Shown here: one piece after another, positions 27,307 to 36,935 of the stretch
How positions within the stretch are numbered: the stretch's first letter is position 1
Layout of the letters: each line of letters starts with the position of its first letter
Origin: Brachyspira hampsonii
GTDB lineage: Bacteria; Spirochaetota; Brachyspiria; Brachyspirales; Brachyspiraceae
Reading direction: 5' to 3'
DNA length: 64,000 bases
Assembly (NCBI RefSeq): GCF_002214805.1
Contig: NZ_CP019914.1
Location: forward strand, 1,612,001-1,676,000
Program-made: the position numbers and the translations under genes
Notes under the pieces: model-generated
Told to the model about the DNA's origin: nothing
What the model saw: only the letters and a program-made list of their open reading frames with translations
Databases searched by the model: none

Positions 27307-28122
27307 TTATTTCCAAGTAGGAAGATAAGAACCTAAAAAGTTTTCATTATAAACTTTTTCTACTATATCAGATTGATAAGTTTCTACAACTTTTTTGTAT
27401 AATTCATTATCTTTATCTTTAGTTCTTGCAGCTATTAAATTAACAAAAGATTTTCCGCTGTAAATAGAAGGGTCATCTTTAAATATATAATCAGAACCCG
27501 GATTCAAGCCGAAATCTATAGCATAGTTTCCGTTTATAACAGCACAAGCAACATCAGGAAGAACACCGTAAATAGCACCGGCATCCATTTCCACTATTTC
27601 AATATTCAAAGGATTTTCTATTATATCGCTTACACTAGGAGTATCTCCTGCCTCAGGTCTTACTTTAATAATTCCTGCAGCCTGAAGAACTTTTAAAGCT
27701 CTTCCTCCATTAGAAGGATCATTAGGTATAGCTATTTTATCTCCGTTTTTTAATTCTTTTACATCTGTAATATTAGTAGAATAAATATTCATAGCAGATA
27801 TATAAGTATCAGCAATAGCAGTTAAATCATATCCTTTATTTGATACTTCATCATTAAAGTATGCATAATGCTGAAAAGCATTCAAATCAATTTCTCCGTC
27901 ATTTAAAGCCTGATTCGGTATAGTATAATCAGAGAAAGAAACTAATTCTACTTTTATTCCTTCTTCAGCTAATTTAGCTACTATAGGATTCCAGATTTGG
28001 TAATCAGACTCTCCGGCAAAACCAACTTTAACCACCTTTTGATCACCAGAAGAATTATTTCCACATGATAATATCATTAATGACAATATAACTGATGATA
28101 TCAATAATAAAAATTTTTTCAT
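27307..28122 (-). CDS. metQ: MetQ/NlpA-type substrate-binding lipoprotein (copy 1)
   Basis: 271 residues. The signal peptide ends in ILSCG (lipobox), so it is a lipid-anchored binding protein of a methionine-type ABC importer. VKVGFAGESDYQIWNPI starts the first lobe, LNDGEIDLNAFQHYAYF is the NlpA family signature, and KNGDKIAIPNDPSNGGRAL lies at the ligand-site hinge. It is the last gene of the metN-metI-ldh-metQ transcript and the best match to canonical MetQ of the four copies, with the standard IAIPNDPSN motif. AAGGAG-type ribosome site present. Confidence 0.9.
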   Translation of the reverse strand: MKKFLLLISSVILSLMILSCGNNSSGDQKVVKVGFAGESDYQIWNPIVAKLAEEGIKVELVSFSDYTIPNQALNDGEIDLNAFQHYAYFNDEVSNKGYDLTAIADTYISAMNIYSTNITDVKELKNGDKIAIPNDPSNGGRALKVLQAAGIIKVRPEAGDTPSVSDIIENPLNIEIVEMDAGAIYGVLPDVACAVINGNYAIDFGLNPGSDYIFKDDPSIYSGKSFVNLIAARTKDKDNELYKKVVETYQSDIVEKVYNENFLGSYLPTWK

Positions 28123-28200
28123 TTTCGCTCCTTTATTAAATTTTAATGAAATTAGTTTATTTAGATTATATTATTTTTTGAATAATTTCAATAAAAAGTA

Positions 28201-28983
28201 CTAATAATTAATAATAATTCCCTGCAATTTTCCAGATTCAACAAGCTCTTTAATCCTCTTTTTATAAGAATCAGCTATAGTTTTATAAACACTATTATTT
28301 TCATCTTCTAATCTTGCAGCTATTAAATTGATATACATATCAGAATCATATTTACTAGGATCATCATAATATAAAATATTTGCATCCTTAACATCAAAAC
28401 TAAGATTGAAATTAATAAAAGCTCCGTCAACAGATGATATAACATAATAAATATTATTTGCATCTATAGCTTCAAACTCTAATTGCAAATAATTTTCTAT
28501 TATATCATTTGTAGTAAAATGATAATTAATATTATTTTTTTTCATCAATTTTATTATACCAATAGATTCCAATATTTTTAAAGCTCTTGAGAAATTTACT
28601 TCATCGTTAGCAACTGCTATTTTAGAATGCATCTGTAATTGAGACAAATTAGTTAAATTTTTTGAATACATATTCATAGAAGCTGTAAAAGTTTTATCTA
28701 TTATAGTTAGGTAATAATCATTTTTATTTGTCTCATTAACAAAATAATCATAATTTTGAAAATGATTCAAATCTATATTCCCGCTATTTAATGCCTTATT
28801 TATTACAGAATAATCAGCAAATTGTATTAATTCTAAAATGATATTTTGTTCTTTCATTTCATTGGATACATATTCCCATATATCTATATCAAACTCGCCT
28901 ATATATCCTATCTTTACTATATTTTCTTTTTTAGAATTACAAGAAACAACAAATAATAATAACATAAATAATACTTTTTTCAT
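28201..28983 (-). CDS. MetQ/NlpA-type lipoprotein (copy 2, divergent)
   Basis: 260 residues from ATG 28983. The ATG nine bases earlier (28992) overlaps the AGGATG ribosome site, so I prefer the shorter form. Lipobox FVVSC. The family core is kept (IVKIGYIGEFDIDIWEYV, LNSGNIDLNHFQNYDYF), but the hinge motif reads KIAVANDEVNFSRALKIL instead of the usual PNDPSN form, and the C-terminal half has diverged. It is most like copy 3. Such changes sit near the ligand site, so its ligand may not be methionine. Confidence 0.8.
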   Translation of the reverse strand: MKKVLFMLLLFVVSCNSKKENIVKIGYIGEFDIDIWEYVSNEMKEQNIILELIQFADYSVINKALNSGNIDLNHFQNYDYFVNETNKNDYYLTIIDKTFTASMNMYSKNLTNLSQLQMHSKIAVANDEVNFSRALKILESIGIIKLMKKNNINYHFTTNDIIENYLQLEFEAIDANNIYYVISSVDGAFINFNLSFDVKDANILYYDDPSKYDSDMYINLIAARLEDENNSVYKTIADSYKKRIKELVESGKLQGIIINY

Positions 28984-29003
28984 TCTATACATCCTAATAA
29001 TTA

Positions 29004-29792
29004 TTAATCAATCATAATAAAACCATTTAATATATTTCCTTCTATCTTTTTTCTCATTTTCTGCCTGTAGCTTTCTGTTATAAACTTGTAAAGATTATAA
29101 TCTTTATCTTTTTCCCGGCATACAATCAAATTGGCATAAGACATCATACCGCGATGTGAATATTTAGATACATCATCATAATATATAATTTTATAATCTG
29201 TATGACCTGAAATAAAACCATAATTTATGACTGCCGCATCTAATTTATCCAGATTATAATAAATGATATTTGCATCCATAGGAATAAATTGAATATTTAA
29301 ATTATTTTCTGTAATATTATATATTTTATAAAATTTTTTATCAGACCTTTCAAGATTAATAATATTTGCCGCTCTTAATATCTGCAATGCTCTTGATAAA
29401 TTTACTTCATCATCAGGAACAGCTATTTTAGCATTCGATGATATTTGATTTATATTTGTAAGAAACTTTGAATATATATTCATAGGAGCAACAAAAGTCC
29501 TTCCCATAACATAAAGATCATAATTATATTTATTAGTTTCATTAACAAAATAAATATAATTTTGAAAAGAATTCAAATCTATATCGCCATCATCCAACGT
29601 CTTATTCAAAATATCATAATCTTCAAAATATATAAGTTCCAATCTAGCATTCTCTATCTTTAACTCTTCATCTATTTGCATCCATATATCATAATCAAAT
29701 TCACCAATATGACCTACTTTTACAACTTCAGTATTAGAATCTTCACAGGAAATTATATTTATTAATAAAAAAAAATTTAATAAATATTTCAT
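29004..29792 (-). CDS. MetQ/NlpA-type lipoprotein (copy 3, divergent)
   Basis: 262 residues with lipobox NIISC. VVKVGHIGEFDYDIWMQI and LDDGDIDLNSFQNYIYF match the family. The hinge motif KIAVPDDEVNLSRALQIL resembles copy 2. Both carry FVNETNKYNY-like sequence, so copies 2 and 3 form a sub-pair distinct from copies 1 and 4. Only 11 bases separate it from copy 2's ORF region. Function is inferred as a binding protein feeding the MetNI transporter encoded upstream in the operon. Confidence 0.8.
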   Translation of the reverse strand: MKYLLNFFLLINIISCEDSNTEVVKVGHIGEFDYDIWMQIDEELKIENARLELIYFEDYDILNKTLDDGDIDLNSFQNYIYFVNETNKYNYDLYVMGRTFVAPMNIYSKFLTNINQISSNAKIAVPDDEVNLSRALQILRAANIINLERSDKKFYKIYNITENNLNIQFIPMDANIIYYNLDKLDAAVINYGFISGHTDYKIIYYDDVSKYSHRGMMSYANLIVCREKDKDYNLYKFITESYRQKMRKKIEGNILNGFIMID

Positions 29793-29819
29793 ATTTCCTC
29801 CAAACTAAAAATTATAAAA

Positions 29820-30626
29820 TCACCAAACTGCTATATATATGCCGTTAAAATTTTTATTGTATATCTCTTTAACTTCATCAGACTGATATGCTTTTACTAT
29901 TTTTTTATATATTTCACTATCTTTATCTTTTGTCCTTACAGCTATAATATTTACATAATTTTTATCTGCATAGTTGCTAGGATTATCTTTAAATATAGAG
30001 TCCGTATAAGGATCAAGTCCGAAACTTAAAGCAAAATTACTGTTAATAACAGCACATGCTATATCCGGAAGCAAACTATATATATTTGCAGCATTAACTT
30101 CAATTATATCCAAATATAATTTATTTTCTTCTATATCATTTATAGTAGGATTCTGCTTGTATATATATTTTAATTTTATAATACCAGCTGCTTCTAATAC
30201 TTTTAAAGCTCTGCCTCTATTAGAATCATCATCTGGTATAGCTATTTTATCATATTCCTTAATCTGATTAATATTTGTTATATTATAGGAATATATATTC
30301 ATAGCGGCAATACATGTATCCGCTATAGCAGTCAATTCATATCCTTTATCTTCTAACTCCTGATTAAAAAAAGCATAATGCTGAAAATTATTTAAATCAA
30401 TTTTTCCTTCATTCAAGTCTTTATTAGGAGAAAAGTAATCAATATAAGAAATTAATTCTATTTCTATATTATCATTAGAAACTTTTTTCATAACCTCCTG
30501 CCAAATAACTTTATCAGATTCTCCTATATATCCCACTTTTACAATATTAGCATTCTTATCTGCATTAGAACATGAAAAAGAAAATATAAAAGTAAAAAGT
30601 AAAATTATTTTTTTCATATTTTTCAT
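29820..30626 (-). CDS. MetQ/NlpA-type substrate-binding lipoprotein (copy 4)
   Basis: 268 residues with lipobox SFSCS. Close to copy 1 in plan: IVKVGYIGESDKVIWQEV, LNEGKIDLNNFQHYAFF, DKIAIPDDDSNRGRALKV, and LPDIACAVINSNFALSFGLD (also almost intact in copy 1). It is the first metQ copy after the dehydrogenase gene. The start is ATG 30626 or the in-frame ATG 30617, and neither has a strong ribosome site. Probably a methionine or related amino-acid binding protein. Confidence 0.85.
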   Translation of the reverse strand: MKNMKKIILLFTFIFSFSCSNADKNANIVKVGYIGESDKVIWQEVMKKVSNDNIEIELISYIDYFSPNKDLNEGKIDLNNFQHYAFFNQELEDKGYELTAIADTCIAAMNIYSYNITNINQIKEYDKIAIPDDDSNRGRALKVLEAAGIIKLKYIYKQNPTINDIEENKLYLDIIEVNAANIYSLLPDIACAVINSNFALSFGLDPYTDSIFKDNPSNYADKNYVNIIAVRTKDKDSEIYKKIVKAYQSDEVKEIYNKNFNGIYIAVW

Positions 30627-30721
30627 AGCATTATCATCTTAATATAATCATTTTTAAAAAATTTATCTAATTAATTTAATAATCTAATTTATAATAATAC
30701 TATAATTCTCAATAAATATTA

Positions 30722-31675
30722 TTACATATTCAAAGCCAACTCATAATTTTTTTTCATAACACTGCATGATTCAGAAAATAATTTTTTCTCTTCATCATTC
30801 ATTTTAAGTTCAATTATCTCCTCAACTCCGTTTCTTCCAAGCACTGCAGGAACAGAAGCATAAACATCATTTTGTCCGTATTCTCCATTTAAATATACCG
30901 AAACAGGAAGAACCCTATGTTCATCGCAAAGTATAGCACGAGAAACTTCAGCTAAAGCAGTACCTATTCCAAACTCTGTAGATCCTTTACCTTCTAAAAC
31001 ATCCCATCCGCCTCTTCTTCCTTTATTAGCTAATTCTTTCAAATCAAGACCTGAATATTTTTCTTTTTCCTTCATAAGCTCAAATAAAGGCTTTCCTGCT
31101 ATAGTTACAGCCGACCATGCAACCATTTGGCTTTCTCCATGCTCCCCTAAAGCATAAGCATATATAGATTTTTGATCAACATTAATTGCCTCTGATATAG
31201 CCCTTCTTAATCTTGCAGAATCTAATGTTGTGCTTGTAGATATTATTCTCTTAGGATCATAATTTAATTTGTTTTGCAAATAATGAGTAATAACATCGGC
31301 GGGATTAGATATATTTATAATTATTCCTGAAAACTTAGTAGTTTTTATATTGCTTATTACATCTTTCATAACTTCTATAGTAGAGCCTAAAGTATCCATT
31401 CTAGTCTGATTAATATTAGGCAATGGACCTGCACATACCACCATTATATCAGCATCATCAATATCTTTGTAATTTCCTGCTTTAACTTCTACTCTATGAG
31501 GCAGGTAAACAGAAGCATCAAATATATCCAAAGCCTGAGAAAATGCTTTTTTCTCATCTATATCAATATAAACTATTTCTTCAACTAAACCCTGAGAAGC
31601 TAATGCATATCCGGCATGAGAACCCACATGTCCTGCCCCTATTAATACAGCTTTTCTTCTTTTTATATTATTCAT
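30722..31675 (-). CDS. L-lactate / L-2-hydroxyacid dehydrogenase family protein
   Basis: 317 residues from ATG 31675, which has AAAGGA 6 bases before. The in-frame ATG 31690 overlaps that site. KAVLIGAGHVGSHAGYAL binds NAD, NISNPADVITHYL holds the catalytic Asp, DSARLRRAI the substrate Arg region, and GEHGESQMVAWS the catalytic His. The active-site loop CAGPLPNINQTRMD differs from the usual AGAxQKPGETR of lactate dehydrogenases, so the substrate may be another 2-keto acid. It lies inside a methionine-transport operon, and a keto-methionine-like acid is one possible substrate (inference). Confidence 0.85.
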   Translation of the reverse strand: MNNIKRRKAVLIGAGHVGSHAGYALASQGLVEEIVYIDIDEKKAFSQALDIFDASVYLPHRVEVKAGNYKDIDDADIMVVCAGPLPNINQTRMDTLGSTIEVMKDVISNIKTTKFSGIIINISNPADVITHYLQNKLNYDPKRIISTSTTLDSARLRRAISEAINVDQKSIYAYALGEHGESQMVAWSAVTIAGKPLFELMKEKEKYSGLDLKELANKGRRGGWDVLEGKGSTEFGIGTALAEVSRAILCDEHRVLPVSVYLNGEYGQNDVYASVPAVLGRNGVEEIIELKMNDEEKKLFSESCSVMKKNYELALNM

Positions 31676-31712
31676 AAAAATTCCTTTCATTAATATTTTT
31701 TATAATATTTTT

Positions 31713-32393
31713 TTAATGTGTAGCTTTTTTTACAATGAAATTTCCTACAGCCTGTATAATACCTACAAGTATTACAAGAAGTATTACAGACACATATATA
31801 ATATCTAATTTATTTCTATAGTATCCAGACTGTATAGCATAAGTTCCAAGTCCGCCGGCCCCTACAGCTCCAGCCATAGCAGTAAGCCCTATTAAACTAA
31901 TTGCAGTTATAGTAGTACCTCTTGCTATAGGAGCTATACTTTCTTTTAAATATACTCTAAAAATAATTGCTATAGGAGATGACCCCATAGACTGTGCCGC
32001 TTCTACCAAACCCGGATTCACTTCTGCTAAAGCACTTTCTATCTGTCTTGCAAAGAAAGGTACTGTTCCGAATATTAAAGGTATAATAGCCCCTTTTACA
32101 CCTATAGCAGTACCCATTATAAATCTTGTAAGAGGCACAAGCATTGCAAGAAGTATTATAAATGGTATAGCTCTGAAAAAGTTAATTAATTTACTAAGAA
32201 TCTCATATACTAATATATTCTCCATTATTCCGAATCTTTTAGTAACTATTAAAAGTACGCCTAAAAAACCGCCAGCAAAAAATGATATTATACCCGAATA
32301 AAAAAGCATCACAAATGTTTGTATTATGCTTTGATAAAGTCTAGGTAAATCTGCCATAACATTAGGCATTAAATTATTCATCATATCTAGCAT
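31713..32393 (-). CDS. metI: Methionine-type ABC transporter permease
   Basis: 226 residues with about five membrane segments. The EAA-type cytoplasmic loop that contacts the ATPase is ALAEVNPGLVEAAQSMGSSP, and the end GGLGTYAIQSGYYRNK is typical of MetI. The start ATG 32393 has GGAGGT 8 bases before, located inside the end of metN (20-base overlap), so translation is coupled. It forms an importer with MetN and the MetQ-type lipoproteins encoded downstream. Confidence 0.93.
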   Translation of the reverse strand: MLDMMNNLMPNVMADLPRLYQSIIQTFVMLFYSGIISFFAGGFLGVLLIVTKRFGIMENILVYEILSKLINFFRAIPFIILLAMLVPLTRFIMGTAIGVKGAIIPLIFGTVPFFARQIESALAEVNPGLVEAAQSMGSSPIAIIFRVYLKESIAPIARGTTITAISLIGLTAMAGAVGAGGLGTYAIQSGYYRNKLDIIYVSVILLVILVGIIQAVGNFIVKKATH

Positions 32394-33426
32394 CTTTTAT
32401 TACCTCCGCATCAACATTTTGCTCTTGAAAGAACTTTATAGTATTAGTTATTCCGCCTTTTTCTTTTTCATGAAGTATAACTACTAATCCTCCAAGCAAA
32501 CTATCATCTATAAGCTCTACATTCCCAAATATGATATTAACATCCACATTAAATTTTCTGGATACATGAGAAACTAAAGCCTCTCCCACACTATCTCTTT
32601 TGTATTTTAATCTTACTATACATTCGCCAGCTTTAATATTTGTAATCTTATCCTTTTCTTCAACAAGTGTATATATTTTTGAAAGATTTGAAGTAGTATC
32701 TATAAACTCCTGCGTAATTTGATTTTTTGGATGAGAAAATACTTCAAATATATCTCCTTCTTCGATTAAAGTACCCTTATTCATAACAGCAACTCTATGA
32801 CAAAGTTCCTTAACTACATTCATTTCATGCGTTATTACAACTATAGTAATTCCTAAATCTTCATTTAACTTTTTTAATAATTTTAATATAGAAGAAGTTG
32901 TCTGCGGATCCAAAGCACTAGTTGCCTCATCGCATAAAAGTATCTGAGGATCATTGGCTAAAGCTCTTGCAATTGCAACTCTTTGTTTTTGTCCGCCGCT
33001 TAATTGCGAAGGATAAACATTAGCCTTTTCTTTTATATCTACAAGCTCAAGCAAAGACATAACTTTTTTTTCTATTTCTTCTTTTGAAAGCCCTCTGTAT
33101 CTTAAAGGATATGCAACATTTTTAAATACTGTTCTTGAACTAAACAAATTAAACTGCTGAAATATCATACCCATTTTTTTTCTTTTTTCTCTAAGTTCTT
33201 TGGGTTTTAAAGATGTTAATTCCTCTTCATCTACATATACTTTTCCTGATGTAGGTCTTTCTAATAAGTTTATGCATCTTACTAAAGTTGATTTTCCAGC
33301 TCCTGAAAAACCTATTATTCCGTATATCTCACCTTTATTTATTTTTAAAGATACATTATTAACTGCATTAAGCTGTTTATTTTTGGCTGTTTTAAATACC
33401 TTACTGACATTTTCCAAAACTATCAT
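32374..33426 (-). CDS. metN: Methionine-type ABC transporter ATP-binding protein
   Basis: 350 residues. Walker A GFSGAGKSTLVRCIN (~41-55), Q-loop MIFQQFNLF, signature LSGGQKQRVAIARAL, Walker B ILLCDEATSALD and H-loop VVITHEM are all intact. The last ~80 residues form the NIL (ACT-like) domain that senses intracellular methionine in MetN proteins. First gene of a minus-strand operon metN-metI-ldh-four metQ. The leader is only ~35 bases, too short for a SAM riboswitch. Confidence 0.95.
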   Translation of the reverse strand: MIVLENVSKVFKTAKNKQLNAVNNVSLKINKGEIYGIIGFSGAGKSTLVRCINLLERPTSGKVYVDEEELTSLKPKELREKRKKMGMIFQQFNLFSSRTVFKNVAYPLRYRGLSKEEIEKKVMSLLELVDIKEKANVYPSQLSGGQKQRVAIARALANDPQILLCDEATSALDPQTTSSILKLLKKLNEDLGITIVVITHEMNVVKELCHRVAVMNKGTLIEEGDIFEVFSHPKNQITQEFIDTTSNLSKIYTLVEEKDKITNIKAGECIVRLKYKRDSVGEALVSHVSRKFNVDVNIIFGNVELIDDSLLGGLVVILHEKEKGGITNTIKFFQEQNVDAEVIKDARYDE

Positions 33427-33471
33427 CTATTATCCTAAAAATTAGATTATTCAATTTATCGAAATATTATA

Positions 33472-33499
33472 ATTATATATTTTTAAATATATCTGTCAA
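33472..33499 (-). promoter_or_regulatory. Promoter of the metN operon
   Basis: On the minus strand TTGACA (33494-33499, inside the end of the preceding gene), a 16-base spacer and TATAAT (33472-33477). A second TATAAT follows directly downstream. Confidence 0.65.
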
Positions 33500-34001
33500 T
33501 AGTAATAAGAACTTTGGCTAGTGCTAGTATTTCTATTATAGGCATTAAACCAATTATCATATATATTTGTTTTTTTATATTCATAAATTTCTTACTCATA
33601 TTTATAAACATACCCCAATGCATGCCTAAATGTAAAGACATCAATATAAGTCCCCAATAGCAGCAAATTATATGCAGTCTTTTATTAAATACTTTAATTC
33701 CTTCAAGATTAAAAAATTCAACTACATTTCTATTAAATAATATTCCGCTTATAATTAATCCAAGCATACATATAAAGAGCATAGTATTTATAAATGTATT
33801 CAATATTCTATTTAAACTATATTTTCCTTTATTAAGATTTTTATACCAATGAAAATTCAGTATATGATGAAGTATGAAAAATATAAAAATTAAATATCCC
33901 AAATATTCATGCATAGTACGGCCGGTAAAACGATACCCAATTAAAACAAAAAAAAGAATAGTCATTGTTATATCTATAAATATTTTAATTTTATTTTTCA
34001 T
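33483..34001 (-). CDS. DUF4405-like cytochrome b membrane protein
   Basis: 172 residues with four or five membrane helices. Histidines lie in or next to the helices: TMHEYLGYLIFIFFILHHIL, NFHWYK, RLHIICCYWG and LHLGMHWGMF, as expected for a haem-binding four-helix cytochrome b. The HHILNFHWYK block is typical of DUF4405 proteins, which often accompany membrane electron-transfer or flavinylation systems. No partner gene is seen beside it. Its 3' end contains the metN operon -35 box. Confidence 0.65.
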   Translation of the reverse strand: MKNKIKIFIDITMTILFFVLIGYRFTGRTMHEYLGYLIFIFFILHHILNFHWYKNLNKGKYSLNRILNTFINTMLFICMLGLIISGILFNRNVVEFFNLEGIKVFNKRLHIICCYWGLILMSLHLGMHWGMFINMSKKFMNIKKQIYMIIGLMPIIEILALAKVLITIDRYI

Positions 34002-34157
34002 ATATAATTTTCTCCCTATTACAGAATAAGTTTATTTTAAAAAGTAAAATAATATATAGCATGCTATTTAGATTATTAGACGAATTATATGCTTAAAAGT
34101 TTCTGATGATTTCTTATTTTTGTAAAAAAATTATACTTTTATTTATTTTAGTATAGA

Positions 34158-34365
34158 TTACATTCCCCGCCCTTTTATATTTTCTGCTTAACTTAAAATT
34201 AAGAATTTAAATTTATTTTATTGCTTAATAAGAAATTACAGCACCCGCCCAAGTTTTATTTATTTTTTTAGCATTAATTAACGCATGTTAAAATAAAATT
34301 CTATTTTTTAGTAAAATTTGAATTAGAGATTATTATTGTTCATTGTATTTATACTGCATGCGTTT
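34158..34365. repeat. Intergenic repeat mosaic, locus D
   Basis: A reversed module (TTACATTCCCCGCCCTTTTA at 34158 to GCACCCGCCCAAGTTTTA at ~34257) followed by an inverted-repeat element at 34280-34365. Same order as loci C and E. Confidence 0.85.
34280..34365. mobile_element. MITE-like element in locus D (86 bp)
   Basis: Ends AACGCATG and CATGCGTTT are perfect 8-base inverted repeats. The terminal sequence differs from other copies (GCATG instead of GCACG) on both sides, so the two ends changed together. Confidence 0.6.
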
Positions 34366-34381
34366 TTAAAATTAAAAAAAT

Positions 34382-34419
34382 AAGTACATAGAAATTAAAA
34401 ATTAAATCTCTATGTACTT
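34382..34419 (-). terminator. Terminator after copA
   Basis: A 10-bp stem AAGTACATAG / CTATGTACTT. On the minus strand it is followed by ATTTTTTTAATTTT. Confidence 0.75.
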
Positions 34420-34463
34420 TCGAGTATATATGATTGAAAAACTTAGTGTATAAAAAATAAAAT

Positions 34464-36740
34464 CTATTTGCTTGGTTTAAAAAAGTTAAGTCTTAAAGCA
34501 TTAGTAACTACTGACACAGAGCTTAAACTCATGGCAAGAGCAGCAAATATAGGATTCAAAAGTAAATCCTTACCCATAATAGCAACTAAAAAATCTCCTA
34601 TAGAAGAAGCTATTAAAGGCTCTCTAAATACATGCAAAACTCCTGCGGCTATTGGTATGCCTATAACATTGTAGCAAAAAGCCCAAAAAAGATTCTGTTT
34701 AATATCTCTCATAGTAGCTTTACTTAATTCTATTGCAGTTACTACATCATTGGTGTTTGATTTTACCAATACTATATCAGCACTCTCTATCGCAACATCA
34801 GTACCGCTTCCTATAGCAATGCCCACATTAGCCTGAGTTAAAGCTGGAGCATCATTTATACCATCTCCTACCATAGCAGCAATATTTCCTTCGTCCTGAA
34901 GTTTTTTTACTTCTTTTGATTTCTCTTCTGGTAGAACTTCGGCAAATACTATATCAATACCTGCTTCTTTTGCAACCGAATTAGCTGTATTTTTATTGTC
35001 TCCTGTTATCATGGCAGTTTTTATACCCAATTTATGAAGTCTTCTTATAGCATCAATGCTTTCTTTTTTTAATTTATCAGCACAAGCTATAACACCTAAA
35101 AGTTTATTATCATAGGCAACATACATAGGAGTTTTGCCCTCTTTTGAAAGGCTTTCCATATATGAATGATAACTCTCTGTATTAATATTTTCTTTATTCA
35201 TAAGTTTATCATTACCCATTAATACTTTTTTATTATCAATGGATACTTCTATACCAAAACCTGCTATAGCTTTAAAATTTTCTATATCAAGGAGTTTAAT
35301 ATTTTTTTCTTTAGCCTCTCTTACTATGGCCTCCCCTAATGGGTGTTCGCTTCCGTTTTCAGCACTTGCCGCTATTAAAAGAAGTTTATCTTTATCATCA
35401 GAAATAATATCAGTAACATAAGGTTTGCCCTCTGTTAGAGTGCCTGTTTTATCAAACATTACAGCATTTATTTTTTGAGATACTTCCAACGCCTCAGCAT
35501 TTTTAAAAAGTATTCCAAGCTCAGCACCTTTTCCAGTACCAACCATTATAGCAGTAGGAGTAGCAAGCCCCAAAGCACAAGGACAAGCGATAACCAGTAC
35601 AGAAACAAATACGGTTAAAGAAAATACAAAATTATGCAAAGCTATAAACCATATAACAGCTGATATCAAAGCTATAGTAATAACAGCAGGTACAAAATAC
35701 GAAGATACAACATCAGCAATATGTGCTATAGGAGCTTTTGAGCCTTGTGCATCTTCTACAAGTTTTATAATCTGAGCTAATGCCGTATCAGCACCCACTT
35801 TCTGAGCCTTAAACTTAAAACTTCCAGTCTTATTAATTGAAGCACCAACCACCTTATCACCAACACTTTTTTCAACAGGTATGCTCTCTCCTGTAAGCAT
35901 TGATTCATCTACACTGCTGTATCCTTCTATAATCTCTCCGTCAACAGGTATCTTCTCACCCGGGCGTACCAAAACTATATCATCAACTTTTACTTCCGAA
36001 ATTTTTATCTCTTTCTCTTCACCGTCTTTTATTATAGTGGCTGTTTTTGGCTGAAGTCCCATAAGTTTTTTTATAGCCTCTCCAGTTTTTCCTTTGCTTC
36101 TTGCCTCCAAATATTTACCAAACTGTACTAAAGTAATTATAACAGCAGCTGATTCATAATAAAGATTTTCACCATGAGGATTAAGCCCCATAAATGCCAA
36201 AATACTAGAATATACACTATAAACAAATGCCGCAGTTGTACCTATTGCTACAAGCGAGTCCATATTAGGCGAGCCTCTGAAAAGTGCAGGATAACCTAAT
36301 GTATAAAACTTATAGCCTGATATCATAACAGGTACGCATAAAAGTATAGCTACTATAGAAAAGACCTGAGGGTTTATATGATGAACCAAAAAACTAGGTA
36401 TTGGAAACTTTACTATACTAACCATAGGTGCCATAGATATATAAAAAAGAGGTATGGAAAATACTGCTGATACTATTAATCTTATTTTCTGCTCTTTTAT
36501 CTCTCTTGCCTTTCTCTCGGCAGGGTCTTCCTCCTTGCCTACTACCTGATATCCGGCCTTTACTACTACATTTACTATATCATCATACTTTAGTTTTTTT
36601 TCATCGTAATTAAATACAGCTTTTTCTGTAGCTATATTAACATTAGCATCTTCAATGCCTTCAGTCTTTTTTAATGCTCTCTCTACTGCCCTAGAACAAG
36701 CAGCACAGTGCATGCCTCCTATTTTTAAAGTCATTTTCAT
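34464..36740 (-). CDS. copA: Copper-translocating P-type ATPase
   Basis: 758 residues, a P1B-1 ATPase that pumps Cu(I) out of the cytoplasm. One N-terminal heavy-metal domain with [13 protein letters not shown] (Cys12, Cys15), actuator motif LTGES, membrane metal site CPC at 386-388 ([10 protein letters not shown]), phosphorylation site DKTGT at 430, HP motif GSEHPLGEA, and hinge [12 protein letters not shown]. Eight membrane helices are expected. It stands alone: no CopZ or CsoR is adjacent. The start MKMTLKIGG has AGAGGT upstream. Confidence 0.96.
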   Translation of the reverse strand: MKMTLKIGGMHCAACSRAVERALKKTEGIEDANVNIATEKAVFNYDEKKLKYDDIVNVVVKAGYQVVGKEEDPAERKAREIKEQKIRLIVSAVFSIPLFYISMAPMVSIVKFPIPSFLVHHINPQVFSIVAILLCVPVMISGYKFYTLGYPALFRGSPNMDSLVAIGTTAAFVYSVYSSILAFMGLNPHGENLYYESAAVIITLVQFGKYLEARSKGKTGEAIKKLMGLQPKTATIIKDGEEKEIKISEVKVDDIVLVRPGEKIPVDGEIIEGYSSVDESMLTGESIPVEKSVGDKVVGASINKTGSFKFKAQKVGADTALAQIIKLVEDAQGSKAPIAHIADVVSSYFVPAVITIALISAVIWFIALHNFVFSLTVFVSVLVIACPCALGLATPTAIMVGTGKGAELGILFKNAEALEVSQKINAVMFDKTGTLTEGKPYVTDIISDDKDKLLLIAASAENGSEHPLGEAIVREAKEKNIKLLDIENFKAIAGFGIEVSIDNKKVLMGNDKLMNKENINTESYHSYMESLSKEGKTPMYVAYDNKLLGVIACADKLKKESIDAIRRLHKLGIKTAMITGDNKNTANSVAKEAGIDIVFAEVLPEEKSKEVKKLQDEGNIAAMVGDGINDAPALTQANVGIAIGSGTDVAIESADIVLVKSNTNDVVTAIELSKATMRDIKQNLFWAFCYNVIGIPIAAGVLHVFREPLIASSIGDFLVAIMGKDLLLNPIFAALAMSLSSVSVVTNALRLNFFKPSK

Positions 36741-36875
36741 ATATAAATACCTCTATATAAAACATATTTAATTTTACTATTTTTTATAGAATGTTACAAT
36801 AGTCTAACAATATAATTATAATAATTTTTTAATAAAATTCAAGTAGGGTATATAGGTATATATAAAAATAAACAA

Positions 36876-36915
36876 AAAAAATAGTCTTTATATTATTAAT
36901 ATACAGACTATTTTT
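36876..36915. terminator. Terminator after the lipoprotein gene
   Basis: AAAAATAGTCT / AGACTATTTTT is an 11-bp stem next to A/T runs. It serves the minus-strand gene at 36936-37466. Confidence 0.7.
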
Positions 36916-36935
36916 CAATTATTTCTTAATTGTGA

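Noticed and set aside
33427-33482. SAM riboswitch upstream of metN
   Set aside because: The leader is only ~35 bases with no S-box elements, so regulation must be by another route.
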